Shown here in pieces: positions 17,410 through 26,335 of a DNA stretch of 64,000 bases (the stretch's first letter is position 1; each line of letters begins with the position of its first letter). The DNA is taken from NCBI RefSeq assembly GCF_001641615.1, contig NZ_LRRU01000019.1, positions 62,001-126,000 on the forward strand, given 5' to 3'. The translations under genes and the position numbers were made by a program. A model generated the notes under the pieces. The model saw only the letters and a list, made by a program, of their open reading frames with translations. It did not search any database and had not been told where the DNA came from. The DNA comes from Pseudoalteromonas gelatinilytica (GTDB taxonomy: Bacteria > Pseudomonadota > Gammaproteobacteria > Enterobacterales > Alteromonadaceae).

Positions 17410-18027
17410 ATGACGCAAAAAACGAAAAGACACAATGACCCTGCGCTTGCCGAGGCAAGACGTAATCAAGTGCTTTGTGCCGCAGCGGATTGTTTTCGAC
17501 GTAAAGGCTATCATGGCGCGGGAATGGCCGAAATTTCTAAAACTGCAGGCATGAGCGCCGGCCATATTTATAATTACTTTGCCAGTAAAGAAGCAATTAT
17601 AGAATCGATTGTAGAACGTGATATGGAAGAAATGTTCTCAATTTTTAAAGAGTTTGCTGATAAACCAGGCGACCGCGTTACTGTGTTGCTTGATGGTCTT
17701 GACAGAGGTGTTGAGCGCCATACCGATTTAAATCAAGGTGCACTTGATTTAGAAATGTTGGCCGAAGCTGCGCGTAATGAAAAAGTAGCTAACTTACTAC
17801 GTGGCTCAGATAGCCACGCTCGTGATTCAATGCGCGAATTATTAGTAGGTGAAAGAGGGCCGTTACAAGGAACGGCACTTGAAGAAGTAAATGCTCGTAT
17901 TGAAGTGATGTTTTCTGTCATGGGGGGGCTCTTGTTGCGTAAGATGTTAAACCCAGATCTTAATATCAATGAGTTACATAAAGCGTTGCGTCCGGCAATG
18001 AAAACCTTGTTGTTACCGTTTGAATAA
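17410..18027 (+). CDS. TetR/AcrR-family transcriptional regulator of the efflux operon
   Basis: A 205-residue regulator. The N-terminal helix-turn-helix (about residues 15-65) has the TetR-type sequence MAEISKTAGMSAGHIYNYFASKEAI, and the C-terminal ligand-binding half is about 140 residues. Its gene follows the RND operon on the same strand, 128 bases downstream with a hairpin between. A perfect TetR-style palindrome covers the operon promoter at 11529-11560, so it most likely represses the pump until a drug or metabolite binds. GGAGAAACC precedes the ATG. Confidence 0.88.
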   Translation: MTQKTKRHNDPALAEARRNQVLCAAADCFRRKGYHGAGMAEISKTAGMSAGHIYNYFASKEAIIESIVERDMEEMFSIFKEFADKPGDRVTVLLDGLDRGVERHTDLNQGALDLEMLAEAARNEKVANLLRGSDSHARDSMRELLVGERGPLQGTALEEVNARIEVMFSVMGGLLLRKMLNPDLNINELHKALRPAMKTLLLPFE

Positions 18028-18040
18028 AGTGCTTGTTAAA

Positions 18041-18059
18041 AGCGCTTGTTAAAAGCGCT
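18041..18059. terminator. Small palindrome at the tetR/HupE convergent ends
   Basis: AGCGCTT (18041-18047) pairs with AAGCGCT (18053-18059). It overlaps the last codons of the convergent gene. The preceding bases hold a near-direct repeat, GCTTGTTAAAAGCG. It is a probable weak two-way terminator. Confidence 0.45.
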
Positions 18060-19146
18060 CTATAGACCATTGGATTGCCATAATTGCAATTAGCACTGAG
18101 CCTGCTGGCATAATGGCTTTTTTGTACCAGGGGTTATTTCTAAGTAGCATTAGTAGCGGTAAACAAATAGCTAAAATAACCAGTTGACCAATCTCAACCC
18201 CTAAATTAAACGCTAAAATACTCATTAGCTGGTATTCATTTGATAAGCCAAGCTCACCTAACACACTCGCAAATCCCATACCGTGCAATAGACCAAAGCA
18301 GAAGGTGATCCAACCTAAACGCACAATCATTGGCCAAATATTATTTATTGCAGCAAATAATACTGAAAGCGCAATACCTAATTCTACCCATCGGGTGTTT
18401 GGCGATATGATATTCATAGCAGTTGCTGTGAGGGTCATTGAGTGAGCAAGCGTAAAAGCGGTGATGATCCAAGCTGTATCAACAAGGATTTGTTTTTTAG
18501 ACTCGACACGTTGCCACTCGCCTTGCTTACGTACTAACACACAGCCCAGCAATAGCGCGATTAAGAACAAAATATGATCTGTGCCCATCCAAATATGTAA
18601 TATGCCTTGATGTACATATTCAATAAACGTTGTGGTGAAGCTTTGCTCTTTAAAGTTGATAACTTGTTTTGCCGTATTTTGTTCAAATACGCGGCTTGAT
18701 TTAGCAATGGCGGCAATTGCTTGATGATGCTCATCTATATCAAATAGGGCTGTGTAATTAACTGTTATAGAACTATCAGATGGACAATCAACTTGTAGTG
18801 GCACATGGATATACGACTGATTAAAGTGGTTATCTATACTAAGTGCACCATCAACCGTGACCTTGCAGCTTTGATTTTGTTGTAACACATTAAAATGGCT
18901 ATTTAGATAGTCTAATACTGCTTGTTGCTGTGATGTAATTTCATGCCATGTAATTACATTATCTTGATTTTTATCGAACTTGATCGCTTTATCGAGGTCA
19001 GTCACAGAGGATTGCCAAGAGCCTGTGAGTGAAAGTGTATGACTCGTTTGTTGTTCTAAAGTAAGGTAAGCGGTACTTTGCTGGTGGGCATAACTGGTAA
19101 AACTAAAAATCAATAGAAATAGCGTAAACAACAACGACTTTTTCAT
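18049..19146 (-). CDS. HupE/UreJ-family membrane protein with an EF-hand loop
   Basis: A 365-residue protein with a signal peptide (about residues 1-20, ending SYA), an exported domain of about 150 residues and a C-terminal six- to seven-segment membrane domain. The family hallmarks are GILHIWMGTDHILFL, FTLAHSMTLT and FGLLHGMGFA, all rich in His. The exported domain carries a textbook EF-hand calcium loop at residues 58-69 (DKNQDNVITWHE, with Asp1, Asn3, Asp5, Thr9 and Glu12). HupE/UreJ proteins have been linked to nickel or other metal uptake, but this family branch is poorly studied. I chose ATG 19146, which has TTAGGAA at a good distance, over a TTG further upstream. Confidence 0.8.
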   Translation of the reverse strand: MKKSLLFTLFLLIFSFTSYAHQQSTAYLTLEQQTSHTLSLTGSWQSSVTDLDKAIKFDKNQDNVITWHEITSQQQAVLDYLNSHFNVLQQNQSCKVTVDGALSIDNHFNQSYIHVPLQVDCPSDSSITVNYTALFDIDEHHQAIAAIAKSSRVFEQNTAKQVINFKEQSFTTTFIEYVHQGILHIWMGTDHILFLIALLLGCVLVRKQGEWQRVESKKQILVDTAWIITAFTLAHSMTLTATAMNIISPNTRWVELGIALSVLFAAINNIWPMIVRLGWITFCFGLLHGMGFASVLGELGLSNEYQLMSILAFNLGVEIGQLVILAICLPLLMLLRNNPWYKKAIMPAGSVLIAIMAIQWSIERF

Positions 19147-19325
19147 GTTTATTCCTAAGATAATACTGGCGGGCAAGTCTTATGCTCGAATGACCGCATT
19201 TCTTTTAAGATAAGTAAAAAGGGGCTGTTACTATAGCAAGTACACAGGTTTAACGGCTAGGTCATCTGTCTTAGAAATAGTGGCTTTGCTCGTGTTTTAA
19301 TAATGAGTGTTTTGGCTTTGTATGG

Positions 19326-20015
19326 TTAGTTGACGTTAAGTTCAGCTGTATAAAGAATTTCACTTGGGGAGCCTGATTGTGAACCGCCAATCGGTTCTCG
19401 ACTTATCGCCAGTAACGCAATATTTTGCGGTTTAAATAATGCATTTCGGGCAATTTCTTTACTGTCTGTTTTAGGTAATAAAGCAATAGGGATGGCGCTA
19501 GGGTAGCCTTTTAAACGGATCCATAACTGGTAGTCATTATCAGTTTGAAAACTCATGTCACTAGCCGCTTTTAGTAAAATGCTGTGATCGCTTATATCTA
19601 AACTCCAAAGTGGCTTATTTGATGAATCATAAAATGTCACTGAATGAGTGACTTTATCGCTAAATGACTCTTGCGGTTGCCAAGTAATTAACACCAATAC
19701 AATACAGACTGCTGTGGCAATTGCACCCCAAGCCTTAAAAATTCCATAGTTAGGGTCTTTTGCTTTCTTCTGTGTTGGTAAAAATATGGGGTCAATTCGT
19801 TTTGTGATTTTATCCCACACTTGTTGATCGGGTGGGTTAGATTCAATCGCGTTTTCTAAATTCTTTATATGCCTTTGCCATAATGAGGTTGCGTATCGGG
19901 CTCGAGGAGAGGTGCGCATTAAGCGGCTAAATCTATCACGGGCATGGCCATGTAATATGCCTAGAACGTATTCTGCTGCAAGTAAATTAAGTAGCGTTTG
20001 GTCATCGTATTTCAT
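19326..20015 (-). CDS. Anti-sigma-factor-like membrane protein (RskA/ChrR type)
   Basis: A 229-residue single-pass membrane protein. The cytoplasmic N-terminus has the anti-sigma opening LLAAEYVLGILHGHARDRF (residues about 11-29), one membrane helix lies at about 91-110, and the periplasmic C-terminal domain matches the RskA type with YQLWIRLKG and ending in LYTAELN. Such proteins hold an ECF sigma factor inactive until a signal leads to release. Unusually, no sigma-factor gene lies beside it: the next genes are a HupE protein and, divergently, a phosphatase-kinase fusion. The partner must be elsewhere or the protein has another job. The family call is good, the role is inferred. Confidence 0.75.
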   Translation of the reverse strand: MKYDDQTLLNLLAAEYVLGILHGHARDRFSRLMRTSPRARYATSLWQRHIKNLENAIESNPPDQQVWDKITKRIDPIFLPTQKKAKDPNYGIFKAWGAIATAVCIVLVLITWQPQESFSDKVTHSVTFYDSSNKPLWSLDISDHSILLKAASDMSFQTDNDYQLWIRLKGYPSAIPIALLPKTDSKEIARNALFKPQNIALLAISREPIGGSQSGSPSEILYTAELNVN

Positions 20016-20319
20016 AACGAATTAGGCTCGAATTGATTTAAGTTTTTGACAAAAGCGACACTCAAACTCTGTGATTATTAGTTTTTGCTTTTAATTTAGA
20101 CTAGCAGGGAAAAACAGCTTGGCAAATTTATCAATCGTGCCTTGTGTAAATAATTGTAAGTTATTCATAAAGTTGTGAAAAAATGTCCTAAACTTAAAGT
20201 ATAGGTTTTTAAGTGAACGCTAAGCTACTGATTTTAAATAGCCACCAAGTTTAAATAAGGCGGTTTTACTGGAGTGAAATTTGCAACGTACTTTGTAATT
20301 AGAATAACAAGGAGTGATT
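20016..20319. other. Intergenic region, A+T rich, no gene seen
   Basis: About 300 bases separate the divergent anti-sigma and phosphatase-kinase genes. I find no small reading frame with a ribosome site, no strong hairpin and no clear promoter. AAGGAG at 20309-20314 is the ribosome site of the next gene. Confidence 0.5.
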
Positions 20320-21939
20320 ATGTGGGCAGCATTTAGTTACTTAGCACTAGCGATTGTATTTATAATTGCGGCTATTCGGGTTGAAACAGTGTATTTTGCG
20401 CTGTTCTTTTATTGGACTGCATTGTCGTTACTGTTAGTCAGTGGCGCATACTTTTTTAATATCGCACGTATTTTTAGAAAACGAGAAAATGGTGTCATCC
20501 CCATTTACATACGATGGGCATTCATTCCCTTTTTACTTGGCGCGCAACTTTATAATGCGTGGTCAAGAAAAAATGACAAAGTGCCACCACTGCAACAAAT
20601 TAATGAGCATTTATTTTTAGCTTGTCGTTTATTTCCTTCAGATATAGACACCATGAAAGAGATGGGTATCACGGCTATTTTAGATGTGACGTGTGAATTT
20701 GATGGTCTTGAGTGGTCTTCTACCCAAGAGAATATTCGCTATTTAAATATCCCTGTACTTGATCATAGTGTGCCAACAAGCGCGCAATTACACCAAGCAA
20801 TTAATTGGATTGATCACCAAGTTAAAGAAGATAGAAGGGTGGTTGTGCATTGTGCCCTTGGTCGAGGGCGCTCTGTCTTTGTGATGGCTGCTTACTTACT
20901 TAGCCAAAACAAAGATGCCGATGTGCACCAAGTACTGGCGCAAATTAAAGAGACACGTGAAACTGCAAATTTAAATAAACGTCAGCTACGTCATCTTGTG
21001 AAACGTCATCGCCGTGGTGACTTATTAATAAAGAATAAAGCGGTGCTTATTGCTAATCCGGTTTCTGGCACAAAACTGTGGGAAGCAAAACGTAAGCAAA
21101 TTACATCCCGCTTATCTGAGTATTATGATTTAACTGTTTATACAACGTCGGAACAGGTAAACGGTACTGAGTTAGCCAAAGAGGCACTTGAATTGAACCC
21201 TGATGTAGTCATTGCTTGTGGTGGCGATGGCACAGTAACAGAGGTTGCAAGTGAACTTGTTAATACAGACTGTAAGCTGGGGATTATCCCCCTTGGTACC
21301 GCCAATGCACTGGCGCATGTGCTAATGGGGATTAAATCGAAACTTATTCCTGTTGAACAAGCGTGTGAACTGATAATTGAAGGGCAGGCAAGCCGAATAG
21401 ATACCGCTGTGTGCAATGGTGAGCGTATGTTATTACTTGCAGGCATTGGTTTTGAACAAAAGATGATTGAAAAAGCTCACCGTGATGCAAAAAATGAGTC
21501 AGGGCAACTTGCGTATTTACAAGGGTTTTGGCAAGCATTAGGTGAGCATGAGGCGCAAGATTATCTGGTTACGCTTGATGATAACGAACCGCAAACAATT
21601 AATACCACAAGTTTAATCATTGCCAACGCTGCGCCATTTACTACCTTACTTGCTCAATCTGCAGGGCAGCCAGATCATCAAGATGGCTTACTTGATGTAA
21701 ATTGGTTAACACCCAGTGCGGACTCTAAAGCGAGTACACTCAGTATTGCTGAGTTAGTGTTTTCGAGTATTACGCAAACTAGTTTTGCCATTAATAGCCA
21801 CCACACAAACGCAAAACGAGTAACAGTGAGTGCAGATGCTGGCTTAAGTTATGTAATAGATGGTGAGGTGAAAACAGCGGAAAAAATTGAAGTAGAGATA
21901 TCACCGAAATCGCTTTCGGTGATTGTCGCTGAAGAATAG
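20320..21939 (+). CDS. Fusion of a dual-specificity phosphatase with a diacylglycerol/lipid kinase
   Basis: A 539-residue protein in three parts. Residues 1-80 hold two to three membrane helices. About 85-230 is a dual-specificity protein phosphatase domain with the catalytic loop HCALGRGRS, where Cys178 is the nucleophile and an Asp/His pair (DHSVPTS) precedes it. About 240-539 is a DAGK/YegS-type lipid kinase domain with ANPVSGTK, the ATP-binding GGDGT at 301-305, and GIIPLGTANALA. Both active sites look intact. It may recycle or modify membrane lipids, with the phosphatase acting on a phospholipid or phosphoprotein. The ATG at 20320 sits 5 bases after AAGGAG; a GTG two codons earlier overlaps that site. 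Confidence 0.85.
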   Translation: MWAAFSYLALAIVFIIAAIRVETVYFALFFYWTALSLLLVSGAYFFNIARIFRKRENGVIPIYIRWAFIPFLLGAQLYNAWSRKNDKVPPLQQINEHLFLACRLFPSDIDTMKEMGITAILDVTCEFDGLEWSSTQENIRYLNIPVLDHSVPTSAQLHQAINWIDHQVKEDRRVVVHCALGRGRSVFVMAAYLLSQNKDADVHQVLAQIKETRETANLNKRQLRHLVKRHRRGDLLIKNKAVLIANPVSGTKLWEAKRKQITSRLSEYYDLTVYTTSEQVNGTELAKEALELNPDVVIACGGDGTVTEVASELVNTDCKLGIIPLGTANALAHVLMGIKSKLIPVEQACELIIEGQASRIDTAVCNGERMLLLAGIGFEQKMIEKAHRDAKNESGQLAYLQGFWQALGEHEAQDYLVTLDDNEPQTINTTSLIIANAAPFTTLLAQSAGQPDHQDGLLDVNWLTPSADSKASTLSIAELVFSSITQTSFAINSHHTNAKRVTVSADAGLSYVIDGEVKTAEKIEVEISPKSLSVIVAEE

Positions 21940-21949
21940 CGCTTTTGCT

Positions 21950-22216
21950 TTATTTCTTAATGCTTTTCCATTGGAACGAGCCGTCATCAGCCGCGTTGTT
22001 ATTGATAAAAGTATCAATATATAACTGTTCAACTTTTTCGCGCGCCCATGGTGTTTTTCGTAAAAATTTTAGGCTCGATTTTACACTCGGATCATTTTGA
22101 AAGCAGCGTACATCGACATGCGCTGCCATACCATCCCAACCAAGCTTTTCTTCAAGTTTAGTTACGATGTCAGCTAGCTTAATGCCATGCAACGGATTAT
22201 TAGGTTGATTGTCCAT
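21950..22216 (-). CDS. VF530-family (DUF2132) small DNA-binding-like protein
   Basis: An 88-residue protein with the family pattern [41 protein letters not shown] in parts, and ARxKVExLY near the end. DUF2132 proteins, named after Vibrio VF530, have a double-stranded-DNA-binding-like fold reported for one member; their cellular role is unknown. It is convergent with the kinase fusion, 10 bases apart. Confidence 0.8.
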   Translation of the reverse strand: MDNQPNNPLHGIKLADIVTKLEEKLGWDGMAAHVDVRCFQNDPSVKSSLKFLRKTPWAREKVEQLYIDTFINNNAADDGSFQWKSIKK

Positions 22217-22272
22217 GATAAATCTTAGGTTATTTGCAACCGCGCAATAGTAACCTATCTGTGAACGTTAAG

Positions 22273-22572
22273 CTAATTGACATGAATCGTTTTAGCCTGT
22301 TTGGGATAAATAATTTCACCATTTGCATTGAGTCTTAGCCATGCCAAATCACTGTTTGAAAAGTTAGGCTGTTTGGCGCTGCAAATTAACGTCATCTCGC
22401 CAACGACGATATACGCACCTTCGGTATAGCGCTTATTTTCGTACCAGCATACTCTGTGATTGTTCAGCGTTTCTTGACCATCAATCACAACGAGGGGTTT
22501 TTCTTTCGCCATTGATTTATTTAAAAACAGTAAAATAACCAATGTAGTTAGAATTAAAATTTTCTTTAACAA
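22273..22572 (-). CDS. Exported DUF1496-like small protein
   Basis: A 99-residue protein with a signal peptide (about residues 1-22, SMA end). The mature part carries VCWYENKRYTEGAYI and TLICSA with two Cys that could pair, followed by LAWLRL. This pattern matches the DUF1496 family (E. coli YnjH). The function is unknown; it is probably periplasmic. It stands alone upstream of the DUF2132 gene with a 56-base gap. Confidence 0.65.
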   Translation of the reverse strand: MLKKILILTTLVILLFLNKSMAKEKPLVVIDGQETLNNHRVCWYENKRYTEGAYIVVGEMTLICSAKQPNFSNSDLAWLRLNANGEIIYPKQAKTIHVN

Positions 22573-22649
22573 ATTACGTCTCCCGTTGGGCAGATTTGCA
22601 TAACTACACTAAGCTTATGACAAGGAATAAATAATAAAAAGGTGAACAC

Positions 22650-22880
22650 ATGCAATTTGATAAAAATATGATTGACGAATTAACCCTCCTTGCAAAATTT
22701 CCCCGCGATTCTCAAATGCAGGGAATTAAAATTCACTCAGATGCCGAAAGCTCTATCAGAGATGCAGCAAAACGTCTTTATGATAAAGGCATCACGGATA
22801 GTCCTGATGGGGGCTACTTAACCGACTTGGGACTCGATTTAATTAATCATGTGAGTGTGATTAACTCAGCGCTAAGATAA
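22650..22880 (+). CDS. TIGR02647-family conserved small protein
   Basis: A 76-residue cytoplasmic protein with the family signature GIKIHSDAESSIRDAAKRLY, then KGITDSPDGGYLTDLGLDL. The family is widespread in gammaproteobacteria and has no known role. AAGGTGAACAC precedes the ATG. A strong terminator follows. Confidence 0.75.
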   Translation: MQFDKNMIDELTLLAKFPRDSQMQGIKIHSDAESSIRDAAKRLYDKGITDSPDGGYLTDLGLDLINHVSVINSALR

Positions 22881-22887
22881 CAAATAA

Positions 22888-22914
22888 AAAAGGCCCGAAT
22901 TATTCGGGCCTTTT
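22888..22914. terminator. Bidirectional terminator between TIGR02647 gene and maiA
   Basis: A perfect 13-bp inverted repeat (22888-22900 with 22902-22914) has a GGCCCGAAT core flanked by A4 and T4. It serves the convergent genes on both sides. Confidence 0.88.
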
Positions 22915-22933
22915 ACATTAATCATAGTAACAC

Positions 22934-23563
22934 TTAAATCGCATCTGGTTGATTTTGTGGTGCAGCATCAATAAAGGCATCAAGCTTATTACATTGATCA
23001 TAAACTGCAGCAATTTTAGGGTATTTACTCATATCAACTTTAAAGCGTAAGGCATTAAATACTTGCGGCACGAGGCACACATCTGCAAGCGTTGGTTTGT
23101 TACCCACACAAAAAGTGTTCGCTTCATCAAGTAGCTTTTCGATACTTTCAAAACCAACTTCTACCCAGTGCTTATACCAGGTCGTTTTTGCTTCTTCATC
23201 AACACCAAGATCATTAGCTAAGTACTTTAATACGCGTAAATTATCGATAGGGTGAATATCGCACGCTACGGCATAACATAAATTACGGATCTGAGCTTTT
23301 TGCCACGCATCACCCGTTAGTAACGGTGTTTCTGGGTGGGTTTCTTCGAGCCACTCTAAAATAGCCAACGATTGAGCAAGTACACCTTGCTCAGTTTCAA
23401 GTGCTGGTAATAATCCTTGCGGGTTCTTTGCTAGGTACTCGTCACTTTGCTGTTCAGATTTTAATAAATTAACCGTCACTAATTCGTGATCAATATTCTT
23501 TAAATTAAGCGCAATGCGTACTCGGTATGCAGCTGATGAACGAAAATAGCTATAAAGTTTCAT
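22934..23563 (-). CDS. maiA: Maleylacetoacetate isomerase (zeta-class glutathione transferase)
   Basis: A 209-residue enzyme that isomerises maleylacetoacetate to fumarylacetoacetate with glutathione in the homogentisate branch of tyrosine and phenylalanine breakdown. Seen: the N-terminal thioredoxin-like domain with YFRSSAAYRVRIALNLKNI, the family motif NPQGLLPALE, and an all-helical C-terminal domain with KPTLADVCLVPQ. Its ATG overlaps the hmgA stop by one base (TAATG), so the two are translated as a pair. Fumarylacetoacetase is not seen next to it. Confidence 0.92.
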   Translation of the reverse strand: MKLYSYFRSSAAYRVRIALNLKNIDHELVTVNLLKSEQQSDEYLAKNPQGLLPALETEQGVLAQSLAILEWLEETHPETPLLTGDAWQKAQIRNLCYAVACDIHPIDNLRVLKYLANDLGVDEEAKTTWYKHWVEVGFESIEKLLDEANTFCVGNKPTLADVCLVPQVFNALRFKVDMSKYPKIAAVYDQCNKLDAFIDAAPQNQPDAI

Positions 23564-24867
23564 TATACGTCCTGTTTACCTGTGAAATGTTTTTTAATAG
23601 TGCGCCAACAGTCTGTGTAGTTAGGCTGACGCTCTTTACCTTCAAGGGCATATTTTGTCGGTGAAATAACGTAACGTGATTCAAACATAAATGCCAAGGT
23701 GTTTTCGTAGCGTTGTGGTTCAAGCTGAGCATTTGATGCTTTTTCGAATACATCAGCTTCTGGACCATGTGGCGACATACAGTTATGTAAGCTCGAACCA
23801 CCTGGTACAAAGCCATGTTCTTTGGCATCGTATACACCTTCGATTAAGCCCATAAACTCACTCATGATATTACGGTGGTAATAAGGTGGGCGGAATGTGT
23901 TCTCAGCCACCATCCAACGTGGAGGGAAGATAGCAAAATCGATATTAGCAACACCTTCTGTACCCGATGGTGATGTTAATACAGTAAAGATTGATGGATC
24001 TGGGTGATCGTAACTTACTGTATTCATGACATTGAATCGAGCGAGGTCATACTTATAAGGTGCGCTATTACCTGTCCAAGCAACGACATCTAAAGGTGAG
24101 TGACCAATATCACAACGGAACATATTGCCGTTAAATTTAGCAACTAGCTCAAAATCACCTTCAACATCTTCAAAAGCGGCTACAGGGTAGTGGAAGTCAC
24201 GGTCATTGGCATAACCGTTGGCACCGACAGGGCCGCGCTCTGGTAAAATATAGGCATGGCCATAGTTTTCACAGATGTAGCCACGGGCTGTATCAGTAAG
24301 TAAATCGACAGCAAATTTAATACCGCGAGGGATAACCGCAATTTCACCTGCTCGAACGGTGAGTTTGCCGCATTCTGTTCTTAGTAATAGCTCACCTTGT
24401 TGCGGAACAAACAGCATTTCACCGTCAGCATTATAAAAGTAACGGTGTTGCATTGATTTATTAGCAACATAAATATGAATACCAATACCTGTTTGTGCAT
24501 TGGCACTGCCATTCGCAGCCATGGTGATTAAACCATCAATAAAATCAGTTGGCTGTGCAGGAATGTCAATTGGATCCCAACGTAGCATCGTCGGTGGCGT
24601 TGGCACTTCGGTGATAGGAGCTGTACGAATAAGGCCATTATCGATTGGCGTGTAATCACCTTGTACTACTGACGGGCGAATACGGTAAAACCAAGTACGG
24701 CGGTTATCAGCACGCGGCGCTGTAAATGCGGTTGTGCTGAACTGCTCAGCATATAAGTCGTATTTTACTTTTTGAGGGCTGAATTGACCGATGGGTAATG
24801 CACCGGGTAAGGCTTCGGTCTCAAATTCATTACCAAAGCCTGTCATATATTGTAATTCGTTATTCAT
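23563..24867 (-). CDS. hmgA: Homogentisate 1,2-dioxygenase
   Basis: A 434-residue iron enzyme that opens the ring of homogentisate to maleylacetoacetate. It begins [19 protein letters not shown], typical of the family. The iron-binding region near the C-terminus has [14 protein letters not shown] and NCMSPHGPE, supplying His, Glu and His ligands. I chose the ATG at 24867, which has AGGAG 7 bases upstream; the frame is open 13 codons further but without a ribosome site. It is the first gene of the hmgA-maiA operon and divergent from a MarR gene that probably controls it. Loss of this enzyme usually gives brown pyomelanin pigment. Confidence 0.94.
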   Translation of the reverse strand: MNNELQYMTGFGNEFETEALPGALPIGQFSPQKVKYDLYAEQFSTTAFTAPRADNRRTWFYRIRPSVVQGDYTPIDNGLIRTAPITEVPTPPTMLRWDPIDIPAQPTDFIDGLITMAANGSANAQTGIGIHIYVANKSMQHRYFYNADGEMLFVPQQGELLLRTECGKLTVRAGEIAVIPRGIKFAVDLLTDTARGYICENYGHAYILPERGPVGANGYANDRDFHYPVAAFEDVEGDFELVAKFNGNMFRCDIGHSPLDVVAWTGNSAPYKYDLARFNVMNTVSYDHPDPSIFTVLTSPSGTEGVANIDFAIFPPRWMVAENTFRPPYYHRNIMSEFMGLIEGVYDAKEHGFVPGGSSLHNCMSPHGPEADVFEKASNAQLEPQRYENTLAFMFESRYVISPTKYALEGKERQPNYTDCWRTIKKHFTGKQDV

Positions 24868-24932
24868 CACTAGACTCCTGAAAGGTTTTAGGTAAGATAC
24901 TCTCATGTGAGACTAAATTCAAACTGCACAGA

Positions 24933-24948
24933 ATTTACTTGTGTAAAT
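24933..24948. promoter_or_regulatory. Candidate MarR operator between hmgA and its regulator gene
   Basis: ATTTAC and GTAAAT are perfect 6-bp inverted arms around TTGT in the 103-base divergent gap. The site lies about 70 bases before hmgA and 23 before the MarR gene, so it could control both. This is inferred from position. Confidence 0.45.
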
Positions 24949-24970
24949 ATTTTTTGACAGTAGTGAAGCC

Positions 24971-25426
24971 ATGACAACAGAACGAAAACAAATACTCGAT
25001 TTACAACAGTTCTTACCTTATTCGTTAACCAACATTGCAATGCAGATGAGTGAGCAATTTAGTGAACTATATCAACAGCAATTTAATTTGACCGTGCCAC
25101 AATGGCGTGTGATTGCGAATCTAGCGCAATACGGTGAGCGCAGTGCTAAAGAGCTGTGCGATATGGCTCAAATGGATAAATCCACCGTGTCGAGGGCTGT
25201 AAAGTCATTATTATCAAGGGAATTGATAGTTGCTAAAGCGAACCCGACAGATAAACGCGCAAGTTTGTTATCACTATCTGCTGAAGGAATAGCGTTGCAT
25301 GAACAGATTGTACCGCTTGCAAACGAGTGGCAAGCACGTTTAGTGAGTGGCTTAGATAGCCAAGCACTTCAACAATTTATGGACACGCTGAGTACACTTT
25401 CTGAGCAATTAAATAAAAATGTTTAA
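24971..25426 (+). CDS. MarR-family regulator, likely of homogentisate catabolism
   Basis: A 151-residue winged-helix regulator. The DNA-binding part (about residues 45-105) has LTVPQWRVIANLAQYGERSAKELCDMAQMDKSTVSRAVKSL in parts, then DKRASLLSLSAEG at the wing, as usual for MarR. It is divergent from hmgA-maiA. MarR-type repressors that respond to homogentisate or related aromatic acids are known in this arrangement, so I infer such a role. It is far from other catabolic genes, so another target cannot be excluded. Confidence 0.85.
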   Translation: MTTERKQILDLQQFLPYSLTNIAMQMSEQFSELYQQQFNLTVPQWRVIANLAQYGERSAKELCDMAQMDKSTVSRAVKSLLSRELIVAKANPTDKRASLLSLSAEGIALHEQIVPLANEWQARLVSGLDSQALQQFMDTLSTLSEQLNKNV

Positions 25427-25477
25427 ATCTGTAATCAAGGCTTTATAGCAATTGATTTAGACAATCGATACATATAT

Positions 25478-25496
25478 GATAATGGCTATCATTTAC
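25478..25496 (+). promoter_or_regulatory. Fur box upstream of the iron-import operon
   Basis: GATAATGGCTATCATTTAC agrees with the 19-base Fur consensus at 14 positions, including the two outer GATAAT/ATCATT blocks. It lies 15-33 bases before the first gene of the operon, in promoter position. Iron-loaded Fur should repress the operon. Confidence 0.8.
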
Positions 25497-25510
25497 AATT
25501 AGAAACTTGG

Positions 25511-26335
25511 ATGTCCCCTCTTATGAAATTAGCGTTAAACACCGTGAAAACACTAGGTCTAAGCCTAGTATTAGCATCTACTTTTATTGCCCAACCTGTA
25601 TTGGCAAATGGCCCAATTGGTGAGCACGTTAATCATCTAAAAGAAAATTTAAAAGATTATTCTGAAGACGTTGAATGGATGATCGGTAAAGTCGACACCA
25701 TGGTTACCGATTACGAAACTAAAGGCGCAAAGGCTGTTAAAAGCGATGACTTAATTGAATACTGGGAGTCAGTAAAGTTTCACAGCGCAATTGAAACAAA
25801 CTACGTACCGGTTTATGCATCTATCTGGCAAGGTATTTATGGTGTTAAAATGGCCATTGATGATAAAAAACCAGCAAGTGAAGTACGTGAGCATCAAAAG
25901 GCCTTAAATGCTGCCTTGTGGCAGGGTCTTGGAGCTGTTAAACTTGCTGCCGACTTCCAGCAAAAAGGCTTATTAAAAGCTGTAAAAGCAACTGCTTCTG
26001 AAACAATGACGCAAAGTGCTACTATCGATGAAATCAAACACAAATTAGACCGCGTTGTTGCAAAATACGCAGAACGTTTAAGCGATGAAGCAACGCAAAT
26101 CGTACATGATACTTACCTTCACTTATTCGAAGGTGTTGAAGGTACGCTTATCGAAAAAGATGCGAAGTTAGTAGAAGTTCTAGAAAAAGATTTTAACGTA
26201 ACCCTGCCTAAAGCTATTTCTGATAAAAGTACTGTTGACCAAGTACGTGCAGTGGTTGTTGATATGCAAGAAAAATTAGATCGCGCTAAGGTGTTACTAG
26301 AAGAAGCCGAAAAAGCACGTAAGGATGTATTTTAG
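25511..26335 (+). CDS. Unrecognised exported helical protein heading a Fur-controlled iron ABC operon
   Basis: A 274-residue protein with a signal peptide ending near residue 32 (VLA). I recognise no family. The mature part is almost all helix, rich in Glu, Lys and Asp. It has a loose internal repeat, WQGIYGVKMA at about 106 and WQGLGAVKLA at about 137, and nearby His and Glu residues (FHSAIETNY, REHQK, HDTYLHLFEGVEGTL) that could bind metal. A long coiled-coil-like C-terminus follows. It is the first gene after a Fur box, and its stop overlaps the start of the iron-binding protein by one base. My inference is a periplasmic partner of ferric-iron import. The ATG at 25511 lacks a good ribosome site; ATG 25523 is an alternative. 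Confidence 0.65.
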   Translation: MSPLMKLALNTVKTLGLSLVLASTFIAQPVLANGPIGEHVNHLKENLKDYSEDVEWMIGKVDTMVTDYETKGAKAVKSDDLIEYWESVKFHSAIETNYVPVYASIWQGIYGVKMAIDDKKPASEVREHQKALNAALWQGLGAVKLAADFQQKGLLKAVKATASETMTQSATIDEIKHKLDRVVAKYAERLSDEATQIVHDTYLHLFEGVEGTLIEKDAKLVEVLEKDFNVTLPKAISDKSTVDQVRAVVVDMQEKLDRAKVLLEEAEKARKDVF

